From positions 256,799,042 to 256,863,041 of the forward strand of contig NC_084795.1 of NCBI RefSeq assembly GCF_963169125.1: a DNA stretch of 64,000 nt. Direction: 5' to 3'. The DNA comes from Humulus lupulus (taxonomy: Eukaryota; Streptophyta; Magnoliopsida; Rosales; Cannabaceae). The stretch's first letter is position 1; the number at the start of each line of letters is the position of its first letter. Below are positions 1 through 11,156 of this stretch, in pieces. The notes beneath the pieces are model-generated. The model had not been told where the DNA came from, searched no databases, and worked only from the letters and a program-made list of their open reading frames with translations. A program made the translations under genes and the position numbers.

Positions 1-296
1 AGTCTAAAAAGACTTAGAATGTTTCAAGTTAGCAAAGAAAAGTAATGTATAAATTCCAATATCTCGGCATTACGAGAAATATATCAAAGCTGCTACGCAT
101 CAGTTGTCTTCGTTAAAGTATAAGAAAAAAGAGTACACTACTAGCCAGATACAAAGTTCAGCTGGTCAGGTGTAAAGTTTTCCTAGTCGGGAAAGCAGAT
201 ACAACTTCCCTGGTCGGCTGAGCATGTATCACTGGTCGAGTAGAAAACTCTGTTGTTGGACAGGGAGCTCTCAGGTCGGCTATGAGTGTCTACTGG

Positions 297-830
297 TCGG
301 GTAAACTAGTCCCTGGTTGGTCAACACCATCGTCATCATCCAGAACCTCCTCTGGTCGGAATGATAGAGTAGGAGAGGCAGGCACAGTGTCAGCTGGAAG
401 AGCAGCCTTGGCTTCGCAGTTGGGGAGTTCTTCGGCCTTGGCTTCTTCATAAAGAATTTTGAGGTTGAGAGGCTTGTTTAACTTCCCAATCCGATAGAAG
501 TAGTTGAAGCAGATTTCTTCATATCAGGCCAGATCAACTTCTTTGTCTTGTTTCAGCTCCTCATTCTCACGAGTCATTTTTTGTAGCTGGTCAGTCAACA
601 TCTTGATGGTTTGGATTTGTTTCTTATTCTCATCAGCCAACTCCCTTAAAGATCCATCCCGCTCGGAAATGGTCTTTTCCGTCTACTCGGCCTTGGATTG
701 AAGATCTTCTTCAGATTTTGGTCAGATTTTTAATCTTTGCCTGGGCTTCCACCAATTGATCATTCAAAACCTTGACCAGCTCCTTATAGTATACTGCTCG
801 GCATTGAGCATGACTAACAATGACGAATCC
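297..830 (-). pseudogene. Antisense accessory ORF, last exon remnant (element G)
   Basis: Read on the - strand, a splice-acceptor-like TACTCCAG ends at 831 and is followed by an open stretch (VYYKELVKVLNDQLVEAQ), then a 1-base frameshift near 712 and a second coiled-coil stretch with heptad-like leucines (ELADENKKQIQTIKMLTDQL). Two in-frame stops follow (after LQSKAE and after KEVDLA). The tail has an aromatic patch (FNYFYRIGKLN) and an acidic end (LDDDDG). The aromatic patch matches the equivalent place in A (FFYTFWKHN) and E (FYHYWLHN), so I take this as the C-terminal exon of the same antisense gene family. It is not functional as it stands. The biochemical role is unknown. Confidence 0.6.
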
Positions 831-1014
831 CTGGAGTAAAAACAAACATGAACAAATGAATGCGAAGAAAAAATATTTACTACCCAGTAAAATATTTTCT
901 CTGAGTAGTAAAAATATTTTACTGCCCAAATAAAAATGTATGAGGGCAACAATAATAATCAGAAATTTTTTGTGCCTAAATGCATGAACCATAAAGTTTT
1001 TGTACAAGCCAAAG

Positions 1015-1660
1015 GACTTAAGGGCATGCGTCTGAGCAGTTTGGCTGTGTTGTCCGAGCAGCCAGATGCGCGGCCGAGCGACTATGGTATCTGAGTAGCC
1101 AGGCGCGCACCTGAGTGGCTATGGTGTCCGAGTGGCCATGCTATCTTCCTGAGCGACTGTTTTGCGTGACCAAGAGGCTAGGAGAGCCGTGTGTCCGAAT
1201 GACTCGAAAGGCACGCTATGGTGTCCGAGTGGCTAGGCGTGCGTCCGAGCAGCTAGTCCTGTGATCGAGCGGATAAGGTGTGTCCAAACAGTTCACCGAA
1301 GGGTTGCGTATCATAGAGGATCCCAGGATCCAGGCATCAAGAGGTGTCCGAGGAGTTGCTGCAGGTGAGCATCCGAAGAGACAGGCACGTCGAGGGGGTA
1401 CGCATCCGAGGGGCTCCGTGTATCCAAGGAGTCGCGTGTCGAGGGGCCAGACATGTCAATGTCTACTGTTCGAAGATATTGCATGCTGAGGAGCCAGGCA
1501 TGCCAAGCAGATGTGGCATTCTCGAGGAGCTTGGCACATCCGAGGCTACATGTTTGAGAGGTTAGGCATATATGCGTAGTGGTGTCGGAGTAGCAAGGCA
1601 AGCGTCCTAGTAGCTAAGAAACTTGGGTTTCGAGGGGCCAAAGGAATCTGTTCGGTTAGG
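1015..1660. repeat. Degenerate minisatellite-like zone
   Basis: Imperfect repeats of a word like GTCCGAG(T/C)GGCTAGGCGTG recur from about 1020 to 1640, spaced roughly 20-35 bases apart. The short ORFs seen on both strands here are products of the repetition and not genes. B and E also carry a tandem array in their 3' non-coding region, though with different sequences. Confidence 0.6.
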
Positions 1661-1813
1661 AATGGTAAAAGAAACAAGTTTGATGGGCTAAAGGGAAAGA
1701 TCAATCGTTGGTTTACTTCTAAAGTGAAAGATATTGACCGGGTAGAAGCTTTTGGACGACGTGAATAACTATCAGCTAGAGAAAAATTTTATTATGTGAG
1801 TAAATCATATAAT

Positions 1814-1829
1814 AAACTTGGGGGGCAAA
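1814..1829 (+). other. Polypurine tract of element G
   Basis: AAACTTGGGGGGCAAA lies immediately before the TG of the LTR at 1830. The CTTGGGGGG core is shared with the PPTs of A (15252), E (59653) and B (- strand, 25475), which ties the four to one lineage. Confidence 0.85.
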
Positions 1830-2037
1830 TGTTATCCGCAAAATTTGAATACGATAACATGGCAATCAAAAGTGACAAGTGGCAATCCATTGTAGTGAAT
1901 TACACATTAATAGTCAATAAATGTGTTAACCAAGAAAGGCAAAGGTTGGAAATTAATCTTCGGAGTTGTGATATTACTGGTCACGAAATTGATTTAGTTG
2001 GTCAGGAAGTAATTTGACCGACCAGGTAAGGTTTCTG

Positions 2038-2260
2038 TCTGACCAGTAATGTGTCTTGGCTGACCAGTGATGTGTTTTGGCTGACCAGTAATGTGTTTGG
2101 CCAACTAGTCACTTCAGTAATGTGATATACCCGACCAGTCATCTCATAGATGGGTTTCATCCGACCAGTCGTCTCAGAAATGGGTTTGATCAGACCAGTC
2201 ATCTTAGAAATGGGTTTCATCCGACCAGCTATGTCAAATTGAAGGAATAGCCGACCGGAT
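2038..2260. repeat. Tandem repeats inside LTR G
   Basis: Two adjacent small arrays. About 2038-2105 has a ~21-bp unit beginning CTGACCAGT(A/G)ATGTGT, three copies. From 2131 there is a 30-bp unit beginning CCGACCAGTC and ending GGGTTTCAT, three full copies plus a partial. Both are built round a GACCAGT word. Confidence 0.7.
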
Positions 2261-2467
2261 GTGTCAGAATCTCAGGAGTTAACTGCCCAGTGACTTAACA
2301 ACTCCAACCCGAATCACTCGTAACTACCACGCGAATCTCTCAGATATCCCAAAGTAATAGCTATATTATTGTAATTTGGATTTATTTATTATTTTATTAA
2401 TTAAAGTTGGTTGAAATAACCAAGGACACCGAAAAACGGGATATTTTTCATGTATGATTCATGAGCC

Positions 2468-2475
2468 TATAAATA
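2468..2475 (+). promoter_or_regulatory. LTR G TATA box
   Basis: TATAAATA follows GAGCC, the same context (GAGCCTATAAATA) found in the LTRs of A and F. It lies mid-LTR, where the U3 promoter is expected. Confidence 0.65.
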
Positions 2476-2829
2476 AAAAGATCATGGCATAATTTTAAAG
2501 ATCGGATCTTTTGGGAACTTTGGGTCTTTCTAATGTTAAGATTTTGGGACTGTTACTTGGGGCATTTTTTGGGAGAGCTTAGAGAGAGAAAGCTTGTATT
2601 CTCTAGAGAGAGAAACTTTGTATTTTTCTACTTACACTTGAGAAACTCAGTTGGCTCAGGTCCTTTTGATCTTAAGTGTAGGCTTCATATATCAGAACTC
2701 CAAGTGGATTAGGCTATTACCAATAAATTGGGGCTAAACCACTATAAAATTATTGGTGTCGTATTTTCTATTCAAGGCTTACTGTAGTTTTGACGTCTAT
2801 TCGTCGTTGGCCAAAAATCGTGGTCAACA

Positions 2830-4398
2830 ACCGGGATATCGGGTAATGGGAGTAAAAATTTGAGGATATATTTGGAGTTTGTGAGACTAGGAGGGAATTC
2901 TGGGGATTTTGACCATTTTACCCTTGGGGACGTTTTTGGGTACCCCAAGCCTTGGGATTTGCTTAAGGTTACTTGAACTCTAAGTAACCTCTCATAACCG
3001 AACATCACATAAATCTCTCTCGTTCTCTCTCCCATTCTCTCATTTCCGCTCATTAGCATTTTCGAGGGAAACTCAAGTTTTAGAGCTCAACTTCAAGCGA
3101 GGTTAGAGTCATAGCAATTCTAGGGAAGATTAGAAGCTTGATAACTTGGGGATTTAACTAGAAAATGACTTAATCAATGGTAATTTAAGCTTTTAAGTTT
3201 TGTTTTCTTTAATTTTCTTATGCTCTGATTGGATCTTATGGGTTTGGTAATTTTTTGACCCATTTGTATTTTCGGTTTTGTTGCCTGGGATGTAGTGATG
3301 ATGTTTTGGGATTGAATTTTGAGCTTGTTACTGTTTGGATAGCTTTTTGGTGGAATTTGGCTTGTGGAAAATGGGGAGAGTTCTAGGTTTTCATGTCAAG
3401 GTGTGGCCCTATTCTTGGGGCACCGTGGCTCTCATGAACGCAGGGAGAAGCAGGTGTTGTCAGCCCATTTGAGCCGCAACGCCTATAGTGGCGCGCCGTG
3501 GCGCGTGTGGTCTAGAGGATAGCTCTTGGGCTTTCTGACTTGGGGCAGGTCGCAACTCTTTTGTTTTGAGTTGTGGCACTTGAAGGGTTTTTGAGCCCTG
3601 AGAAGGTTTTGAGTGCAAGAACTCAAACCTAAGGGCTCGAGATTGATTCTACTATCTAGTTTAGTAGATTTTGACATCCTGGAGGCTAGGACTCGGTCCG
3701 GAAGCCTTTATTCGCTCCTTATTGATGGGATTCTTTGTTATTGTTATGACTAGATTATCGCTAGGGGATCGGAACCAGGATCGTGCTCGAGGGTCGTTCA
3801 TTTCTAACCTGTGCTTGGACCAAAGGTAAAAAAACTATACCCAATACGTGATGTACATGATTAGGACTTGGGCCCCTGTAAATGTGTATGATTATGATTA
3901 TGCTTGTGATTGATGATTAAGCATGGTGAATGCTTTGTATCTGGAAAATTGTTATATGGTGTATACCCGATTGCATCATCTGATTGAGAAAAGCATTGCC
4001 ATATAAGTTAAGAGCGGCAATAACGCATTGAGCGTTGGTCGATATGGTTAGGTCTTATTTTGTTATTTCGTGACTAGCATAATTGTCTAAACATAAAGGT
4101 TTTGAATGTGAGTTCCAAACATGTAGTCTTGATATCCATCTTTATATTATTCGTTTAACAAAATTTGAGCATTTATTATTGAGTAGAAGGCGGTTTAAAC
4201 TTTTAATTGCAAGCCTTCAATAATGTACCAGTCCACCACTCTTTTATCTAGAACCATGTCTAACATGCTTCCTTATAATATGACAAATGGTGGTCTGTCA
4301 AAGTCAAAAGGGTCATATCATAGATTCCCTTGCTTTAAGGATATTTTGCATGCACTACTCGAAAGGTTGCCTAGTTACTAGTCTAAACATGATACTTT
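2830..4398 (+). repeat. Chromovirus-type LTR fragment, truncated
   Basis: No coding frame. The run of features (CTCTCTC-rich leader near 3015-3050, a later CTAGGACTCGGTCCGG and GGATCGGAACCAGG, then AAGGTAAAAAAACTATACCC near 3833) resembles the long LTRs of Tekay/Del-type chromoviruses read in sense, and the opposite-strand D-family LTRs hold a similar GGTAAGAAAAC word. Both ends are cut, by LTR G on the left and element A on the right. The assignment is by resemblance only. Confidence 0.4.
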
Positions 4399-4403
4399 AG
4401 TTG
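4399..4403. repeat. Target-site duplication of element A (left)
   Basis: AGTTG here and AGTTG at 15884-15888 flank element A exactly. Confidence 0.85.
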
Positions 4404-5016
4404 TATTTAACCAAAAACGACTCCTGATGACATGGCAGGATTGACCTACACGTGGCAGGCACGTGACAACTTTAAGTGGATGAATCTTGTTCGACCATCG
4501 ACCAGAAAGTCATTGATTTATCAAGGATCACGCTTAGGTGTGACCAGTCTGGTCAAATACTTTCATTTACTTCCTTTTGGATATGTAATCTTGTAATATT
4601 TGCATTAATTGTATTTTTCTTTTATTACTTAGACACGTGAGTCTTAATGATAATTAAGGCCCATCAGCCCATATATTCTTCTTGAGCCTATAAATAAGAA
4701 TAGAAGGGCTCAAGGAGGGGGGATCTTTTTGGGGAATTTTTGATCTTGGTACTTAGAGAGAAATACAGTGTGATTATTCACCAAGGTTGTAACCTTCTCA
4801 GGGCTTGTGAAACTCATGAACCCTAGTTCATTGATCACAGTGTTGGGATTCCATATCAATAAGAACACTAAGTGGACGTAGGTCATTACCATTCAATTGG
4901 GGCCAAACCACTATAAATATTTTGTGTTGTTCACTTTTTTATTTCAATTTCCTTTTGTGTTTTCATTTTTTATCGTTTATCTGACTCCGTGTTGTTGAAC
5001 AATTTTAGGGTCAACA
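4404..5016 (+). repeat. 5' LTR of element A
   Basis: It aligns throughout with 15267-15883. It starts TATTTAACC where the 3' LTR has TGTTTACCC, so the terminal TG has become TA; the TSD fixes the boundary. It ends GGGTCAACA. TATA box at 4689. Confidence 0.9.
4689..4696 (+). promoter_or_regulatory. TATA box in 5' LTR A
   Basis: TATAAATA in the context GAGCCTATAAATAAGAATAG, repeated at 15552-15559 in the 3' LTR. Transcription of the genomic RNA would start about 30 bases downstream. Confidence 0.75.
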
Positions 5017-5019
5017 TTT

Positions 5020-5037
5020 TGGTGTTTTCATTGAGAG
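5020..5037 (+). other. Primer-binding site of element A
   Basis: TGGTGTTTTCATTGAGAG starts three bases after the LTR. E and F have the same site with C at the sixth base (TGGTGCTTTCATTGAG), and B has it on the - strand, so A carries one change. TGG matches a tRNA CCA end; I do not assign the tRNA. Confidence 0.75.
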
Positions 5038-5064
5038 ACAAATTCTAGACTTCAAGAAAATCAA

Positions 5065-7110
5065 ATGGCTAAAACATCGAAGAGGATGGGGCAGACTTCA
5101 GGCGTTGCAACCACCCAGCCTACTCCACCAAATGTGGCTGGAGATGAGCCACAGTTGGACTTCGAAGAGGAGGAAATGGACTCTGAAACCCTGAGGACAA
5201 CACTGAGTGTGTTGCAAGAGAAGTTGGCCAATCAAGAGAATGCGGCTGAGACATTGGCATTGCAGCAGTGGGAAATCAAATGCCAATGCCGAGAGTTGAA
5301 TGAGCAACATGCGGACATGGACCGCCAGCAGAGAGATTCCACTGTCGTCCTAGGAGCAGCCATGTAGTTACCCCGGGGGCAAGCTGCGTCGACTTCTCAA
5401 CCGGACCAGCCACCAAGTGCACAACCCCAAATTGCCCCAAATCCAAGTCCTCCGCTTCAGCCGGCGATACCTCAAAGGCTAGAGAAACTGCCTGCTACTC
5501 AATAGGATATCCTATTTCAGGATCCTAAGTAGCAGCCACCTTCTCGTGTCGATCGAGATAATCCCAAACGTCAGACATAGAATAGGGCCGGGCAGCCTCC
5601 CCGAAGCCCTAGACGCCCAAAGGCTAAGGAACCAAATCCACCGAGCACAGGGCAATGTCTTTCTACTAACAGAAGGCACGCCAAATCAGGCTTTGCGGTC
5701 AGGGGACCCCCACGACATAATTATGCCCGGGGACCTACTGACCAACGTTGGCCTCCCCTTGGCGCTCGGGAGATGCCAGCTAGAGGAGGGAACAATGTGA
5801 TTAGCCGGTCGCGCCATAGTCGGTCGCATTTCAGAGATGGCCAAGACTATAATGAAGCTGATTTTGGCAGAGGGAATGTTGGTCAGGTCAAGGAGAAAGA
5901 ATTGGGGAAAGGAATCCCCCACCAAGAGAAAATAGGCGTGCGAGCCAGAATGCTGGGGGGCAACCCAGGAAACATAACATCTTTGATCTAAGGGACGTGC
6001 TCAACGACAGGCGTGAAAGGCACGATGAGTACGCTCCTTCGGCACCAGTCGCCCCAGCAATCCGAAATGTTGTATAGGCCTAGATCGATGCATTAAACCA
6101 AGTTGTCTAGCAACTAGTAGGGAGCCGGACATCCCACATCGAATATGATCAGAGAAGAGGCACTCCGTTCATATAAGGAATAGCTGGATATGTGGACCCA
6201 GTACTAACCAATTTCGATGGATATGTGGACCCAGTATCTCACATGAACAAGTTTGAGAAACAGATGGACATCCAAAAGGTGTTGGATGATGCTCGCTGCA
6301 AGATTTTTCCAGCCACCCTATCTTACACCGCGTAGGAGTGGTTTTTCAAATTCCCTCTTGTTAGCATAGTGTCATGGGAAATGTTCGTGAAGGAATTTTA
6401 CGGGCAATTCTACATTGGTCGTGTGCACCATACTAAAGCCAACCAGCTGGTCGAGATATGCCAGAAGGAGGGAGAATCCTTGAAGGAGTACGTCCAGCGT
6501 TTCATGCTAGCAGTAGCTGGGGCTAAAATAGTTGGCGATGAAGGGCAAATGATGGGCCTTACTGCTGGGGTAAGGCGCCATTCTCCCCTCTGGAACAGCT
6601 TAAGAAAGAATGGGGTGAAGAGTACTCAGGAATTCCTTGAGACCAGTACATTAAGCTTGAGGATGCAATTGCCAACAAAGGGAGATCGCCTGCGAAAGAC
6701 AAGGGACCAAAGGAAGAGCCCGCTAAAGCCACCAATGGGTCGCATAAACCAAATGGCAACGACAAAGGTAACGGGAACGGTAAAAATGGTGGAAAAAGGG
6801 CAAACGCTGAGCCGTCGACGTCCGAGAATAAGTGTCGTAAGGGCAACAGGTACGAGCCAAGGTTCACCAACTATACGACCTTTGTCGAGAGCAGAGCAAA
6901 GGTGTACCAGGCGACTAGCGCCAATTTCCTTTACAAGCGACCAGCACCAATAAGGAAGGATATCTCCAAGAGGGATACAACAAAATTTTGTCGTTTCCAC
7001 AACGACTACAGCCATGACACCAATGAGTGAAACCAGCTGAAGGATGAGATTGAGTTCCTTATCAGACAGGTACATCTAAGGAGATACGTATGAGCCACGA
7101 GGGGTTCTCA
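5065..7110 (+). pseudogene. Gag of element A, broken
   Basis: The frame begins MAKTSKRMGQ and is colinear with Gag of F. It runs in frame 1 to 5991 through several stops (5365, 5503, 5530 and 5578 regions), then switches frame; the core Gag domain is at 6240-6650 (SWEMFVKEFYGQF, LVEICQKEGESLKEYVQRF). The zinc-knuckle-like segment at 6980-7035 reads CRFHNDYSHDTNE and then a stop, so its last Cys is lost. A short duplication (GGATATGTGGACCCAGTA twice, 6187-6235) sits at a break. The function would be capsid and RNA packaging; this copy cannot make an intact Gag. Confidence 0.85.
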
Positions 7111-7180
7111 GCGAGAGGCTAAAGGAGGCGATGAGCAGGCGCCTGTACGCCAACGCTCGCCAACTTTACAGCCAGCTCCC

Positions 7181-7912
7181 GTGACGGGCACATTGTTAAC
7201 CATCTGTGGTGGCCCACACCTTGCAGGAGATAGTGGGAAGGAAAGGGAGCGATACGCTCAGACCTTACACCATGAGCAGGACATCGAGATGCTAAATGTG
7301 GAGGGACGAACTCCCAAAAAAGCTCAAATAGAGGAAGAGCTAATAACTTTCTCTGAGCTTGACGCTCAGCATGTTCGATTTCCTCATTCGGACCCTCTCA
7401 TCGTGGACGTCCAGATAGCCAACATGATGGTGAAAAGGGTATTAGTTGACACAGGGAGCTTAGTAAATATCTTGTACAAATCTTCATTAGAGAGAATGAA
7501 GTTGTCGGTGAAGAACCTAGAGCCATGCAACCAAACCATTTATGGTTTTTCTAGGGAAGGGCTCACGCCAACATTGTCGATTAGGCTTCTGGTTACAACA
7601 GGAATTGTGCCTGCGAACAAGACATTACTCACTACTTTTATAGTAATTGATTGTCCTGCCACATACAATGCTGTAATTGGAAGGCCTATTTTGGTCGACC
7701 TGGGAGCTGTAACCTCGGTTTGGCACCTTGCCATGAAATTCCCAACTGACGTAGTGGTAGGATACATATTGGGAAACCAACGAGAAGTGAGGGACTGCTA
7801 TAATTCCTCAATTAATATGGCAAAGAGAGGTGGATTGAGGGAAGTCATCGGAAAAGAGTTGCAGTTGGCCGATGAAACACAAGCCCGATCAGGTGAGCAC
7901 GTCACCAAATAG
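7181..7912 (+). pseudogene. Protease region of element A
   Basis: An open stretch of 243 codons holding the retropepsin-like aspartic protease. The active-site triad reads DTGS in VLVDTGSLVNILYKSS (7440-7485), and the C-terminal flap half has NAVIGRPIL (7669-7691). It follows Gag with no start codon of its own and is cut from the RT by a TAG at 7910. It would cleave the Gag-Pol polyprotein. The active-site residues are intact, but the polyprotein is broken on both sides. Confidence 0.85.
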
Positions 7913-8032
7913 GGTGTTGCCCAAAGTGAGGATAGGGATTTAGATCCTCGCTTTGGGGATTTTGATGAAGAAGTAGGACCAATCGAGGACCTCGAAGAAG
8001 TCCAACTCGATGAGGCAGATCTGACCAGTGTT

Positions 8033-9225
8033 GTGAAAGTCAGTAAAAACTTAGAGACGACAATAAAGCAAAAGCTAGTGGAATTTTTGAAGAAAAACCA
8101 GGAAGTCTTTGCCTGGTCGAATAAAGACATGGTTGGAATTGACCCAGTAATTATCAGCCATGTCCTTAATGTAGATAAAAGCATTCCACCAGTACAACAG
8201 AAAAGAAGGTTGCTCGACAAAGACAAATTGAAGGCTCTAAAGGAAGAAGTCGAGAAGCTAAAGGAGAACGGATTCATCAGGGTAGCGTTTTATCCATCGT
8301 GGGTCTCTAATCCCGTACTAGTACCCAAGTCGAATGGCAAATGGAAAACATGTTTGGATTTCACAGACCTTAATAAAGCCTGTCCGAAATATTGTTTCCC
8401 TCTCCCAAGGATCGACAAGTTGGTCGATGGCACTTCAGGGCATGAGATCCTATCATTTATGGATGCATACTCTGGGTACAATCAGATCGGTATGCACCCA
8501 CCTGATAAGGATCACACTAGCTTTCAGACTGATACAGGGATTTACTGTTACAAAGTAATGCCCTTCGATTTGAAAAACGTTGGTGTGACTTACCAGCGAT
8601 TAGTCAATCACATGTTTAAAGAGTTAATCGGCATAAACATGGAAGTATATGTTGATGACATGCTGGTTAAGTCAAAGAAGGCAGAAGAACACATAGGGGA
8701 CCTGCAAGAGTGTTTCAACGTCTTGAACAAATATAAGATAAAGCTTAATCCCCTCAAGTGTTCCTTCGGAGTTTGATCAGAGATTTTTTTTAGATTTATA
8801 GTGAAATCGTGAGGAATTGAAGCTAATCCCGAAAAAATCAAAGCCCTGGTCAATATGAAATTGCCGACAAAGATAAAAGATGTTCAAAGTTTAACCGATA
8901 GAATCACCGCTCTAAGTAGATTTATCACCAAATCAACAGACATGTGTGTCCCATTTTTTAATCTACTTAGGGGAAATAAGAAATTCGAGTGGACGGAAGA
9001 GTGCGAGCAGGCTTTCCAGGCTCTGAAGTCTCATATGTCGCAGCCACCGATTCTACTAAACTTGTTGAAAAAGAAACTTTGTTCATCTATTTGGCAGTCA
9101 CTGAATATGCTGCTAGTGCTGTCTTGGTAAGAGAGGAGGAAAATGTGCAAAAAGTCGTATATTATGTAAGCAAAAGGCTAATTGGAGTAGAACTGCGCTA
9201 CCCGCCCATTGAAAAATTAGCATAA
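8033..9225 (+). pseudogene. Reverse transcriptase and connection/RNase H-like region of element A
   Basis: RT motifs are clear: LVPKSNGKWKTCLDFTDLN, SFMDAYSGYNQI and the catalytic VYVDDMLVKSK at about 8645-8675. A TGA at 8774 stops the frame just before the palm/thumb end; homology resumes (GIEANPEKIKALV, NLLRGNKKFEW) in the same frame, then shifts to another frame near 9060 (YLAVTEYAASAVLVREE). This last part is the RNase H-like connection after the RT. The RT active site is kept, the reading frame is not. Confidence 0.88.
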
Positions 9226-9890
9226 TGCTTGATCTTAGCCTCCAGAAAGCTGTGACCATACTTTCAAGCTCACCCCATCACAGCATCAACCGACCAGCCC
9301 CTACGGCAAGTTTTGTAGAAGCCAGAAGCCGCTAGTCGATTATTGAAATGGGCAGTTGAACTTGGGCAGTTTGAAATTTCTTACTTACCACGAGCAGCAG
9401 TAAAAGGGAAAACTCTAGCCGACTTCGTCACAGAGCTCACTAGGCTTCGAGACAGTGTAAAGACAGAAGAGCCTGAACCTCAAATCAAAACTCCCTCTTG
9501 GAAGTTGTTTACAGACGGTTCTTCTAATGAACATCACGCTGGAGCCAGAGTGATTTTGGTAACGCTTGAAGGACATTGATTCCACTGCGCAATCAGATTC
9601 GACTTCACAGCGTCTAATAACGAAGCCGAGTATGAAGCGTTGCTCGCAGGTTTATGATTAGCTAGAGACATGAACATAAAATCACTTGAGATTTATAGCG
9701 ACTCCTAGTTGGTGGTTAATCAAGTTACTGGAGAATATCAAGCCAGGGATCTGAGGATGGTTGCTTACTTGAATAAAGCAAAGGCTTTGTTGGCACAGTT
9801 TGAAAGATATACTCTCCAGCAAGTATCTCACGACCAGAACTCAAACACTGATGCTTTGTCCAAATTAGCAAGTGCATCAAAGTAGAAGAA
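9226..9890 (+). pseudogene. Second RNase H region of element A
   Basis: LLKWAVELGQFEISYLPRAAVKGKTLADFV leads (in two frames) into a second, separate RNase H: KLFTDGSSNE (first Asp), NNEAEYEALLAGL (Glu), EIYSDS (Asp), then the ADxLxKL-like end. Stops occur at 9577, after LLAGL and after YSDS. A duplicated RNase H of this kind, placed before integrase, is typical of Tat elements. Broken copy. Confidence 0.8.
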
Positions 9891-9917
9891 ACCTCTCTGG
9901 TAATTCGGGCAACAGAT

Positions 9918-11156
9918 ATGTGGATGGAACCTTTCATTGAGTACTTGGTGCGTGGAGTGTTGCCGACGGACAGAAACAAAGCAAGGACCCTCCAGATGCA
10001 GTCTGTTCGATTTATCCTGGTCGACAAAATTCTATACCGAAGGGGGTACTCAATGCCACTCCTAAGATGCGTCTCAAAAGAAAAAGCCAAAGAATTAATG
10101 CGAGAAGTCCATGAAGGTTTCTGTGGAGATCACGCTGGGGGCAAAGTTTGCCAAAAAAGATTCTATGGCAAGGATACTTCTGGCCAACAATGAATGAAAG
10201 ACTCTGTGGATTTTTTTTGGAAATGCGACAAGTGTCAGAGGTTCTCTAAGAAACCACGAGCAGCCCCCAACGAACTAAATCAGATGCAGAGAGTATGGCC
10301 ATTCGCAGTATGGGGAATAGACTTAATCAGGTCTTTGCCCACAGGAAAAGGCGGCGTTAAATTTGTCGTGGTGGCTGTAGATTACTTCACGAAGTGGGCT
10401 AAAGCTGAGCCACTTGCAACCATAACGACAAAAAAAGTGTAGAACTTTGTGGTCAAAAACATAGTGTGTCGTTATGGGTTGCCAAGAAAAATTGTCTCAA
10501 ACAATGGCACGCAGTTTGATAGTGATCTGTTCACGGATTTTTGCTAAAGGCATAGGATTATCAAAAGCTTTTCTTCAGTAGCTCATTCGAAATCAAACGG
10601 TCAAGTCGAGGCTATCAATAAGACACTAAAGGATACTCTGAAGAAAAGGCTCAAAGAAGCAAAGGGGGTATGGCCAGAGTAGTTGCCTGAAGTCCTCTAG
10701 TCGTATAGAACGTCGCATCAAACAACAATAGGTCATACTCTATTTTCCTTGGCTTATGGATATGAGGCTATGTTGCATGTTGAATTATATCTGCCATCAC
10801 ATCGACGGATGGCGTACGATCAAGACACTAATAGCCAGTTGTTGATGGAATCTTTGGATTTGGTCGGTGAAAGGTGCGAGCAAGCCCAACTTCGAGTAGC
10901 AGCTTACTAGCAAAAGGTCACCTGATATTTCAACTCTAAAGTACATGAAAGAAAATTTAATGTGGGAGATTTGGTACTAAGAAGAGTTTTCCTTAACACC
11001 TACGATCAAGCTGCTGGTGTACTTGGACCTAACTGGGAAGGACCATACCAAATCGAAGAAGTCCTCCATCCAGGTACTTATAAACTTTCTCTCTTAAATG
11101 GAGATCCTATTCCTTGCTATTGGAATGGAGAACACCTGCTCAAATACTATCAATAA
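9918..11156 (+). pseudogene. Integrase of element A
   Basis: The HHCC zinc-binding N-terminus spans 10107-10245 (HEGFCGDHAGG to CDKCQRF). The catalytic core keeps the first Asp (WGIDLI, about 10310) and the Glu (GQVEAINKTL), but the second Asp is replaced: the segment near 10475 reads VSNNGTQFDS where E and B read SDNG. Several stops (10191, 10441, 10545, 10679, 10699, 10906, 10924 regions) break the frame. The C-terminus keeps the GPNWEGPY motif (11028-11050) and ends KYYQ. No chromodomain follows. It would join cDNA to host DNA; this copy is inactive on two counts. Confidence 0.88.

Larger units (their letters stand above)
1..1829 (+). mobile_element. Element G: 3' internal part of a Tat-type Ty3/gypsy retrotransposon (partial)
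   Basis: This is the stretch upstream of a PPT and a 1.0 kb 3' LTR; the 5' part lies outside the window. It holds a broken antisense accessory ORF (about 297-830, - strand) and a low-complexity repeat zone (about 1015-1660), the same order as in elements A, B and E. Positions 150-330 carry recurrent CTGGTCGG/CTAGTCGG words. No gag or pol sequence is visible. Orientation + is set by the PPT directly before the LTR at 1830. Confidence 0.75.
1830..2829 (+). repeat. 3' LTR of element G
   Basis: It begins TGTTATCC after the PPT and ends GGTCAACA at 2829, the same terminal GGTCAACA as the LTRs of A and F. It is about 1,000 bp long. It contains short tandem repeats (2038-2260) and a TATA box (2468). 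The 5' partner lies outside the window, so a TSD cannot be tested; the five bases after the end are ACCGG. Confidence 0.75.

Noticed and set aside
711..1007. 98-codon ORF as a membrane protein gene
   Set aside because: Its hydrophobic N-terminal half is a T-rich intron-like stretch before the acceptor at 831; only the C-terminal half is homologous to the antisense gene family.
1280..1601. Overlapping ORFs on both strands near 1.3-1.6 kb
   Set aside because: They lie in a degenerate repeat zone with no protein-like pattern.
2772..3059. 95-codon ORF on the - strand
   Set aside because: It spans the junction of LTR G and the next LTR fragment, so cannot be an old gene.
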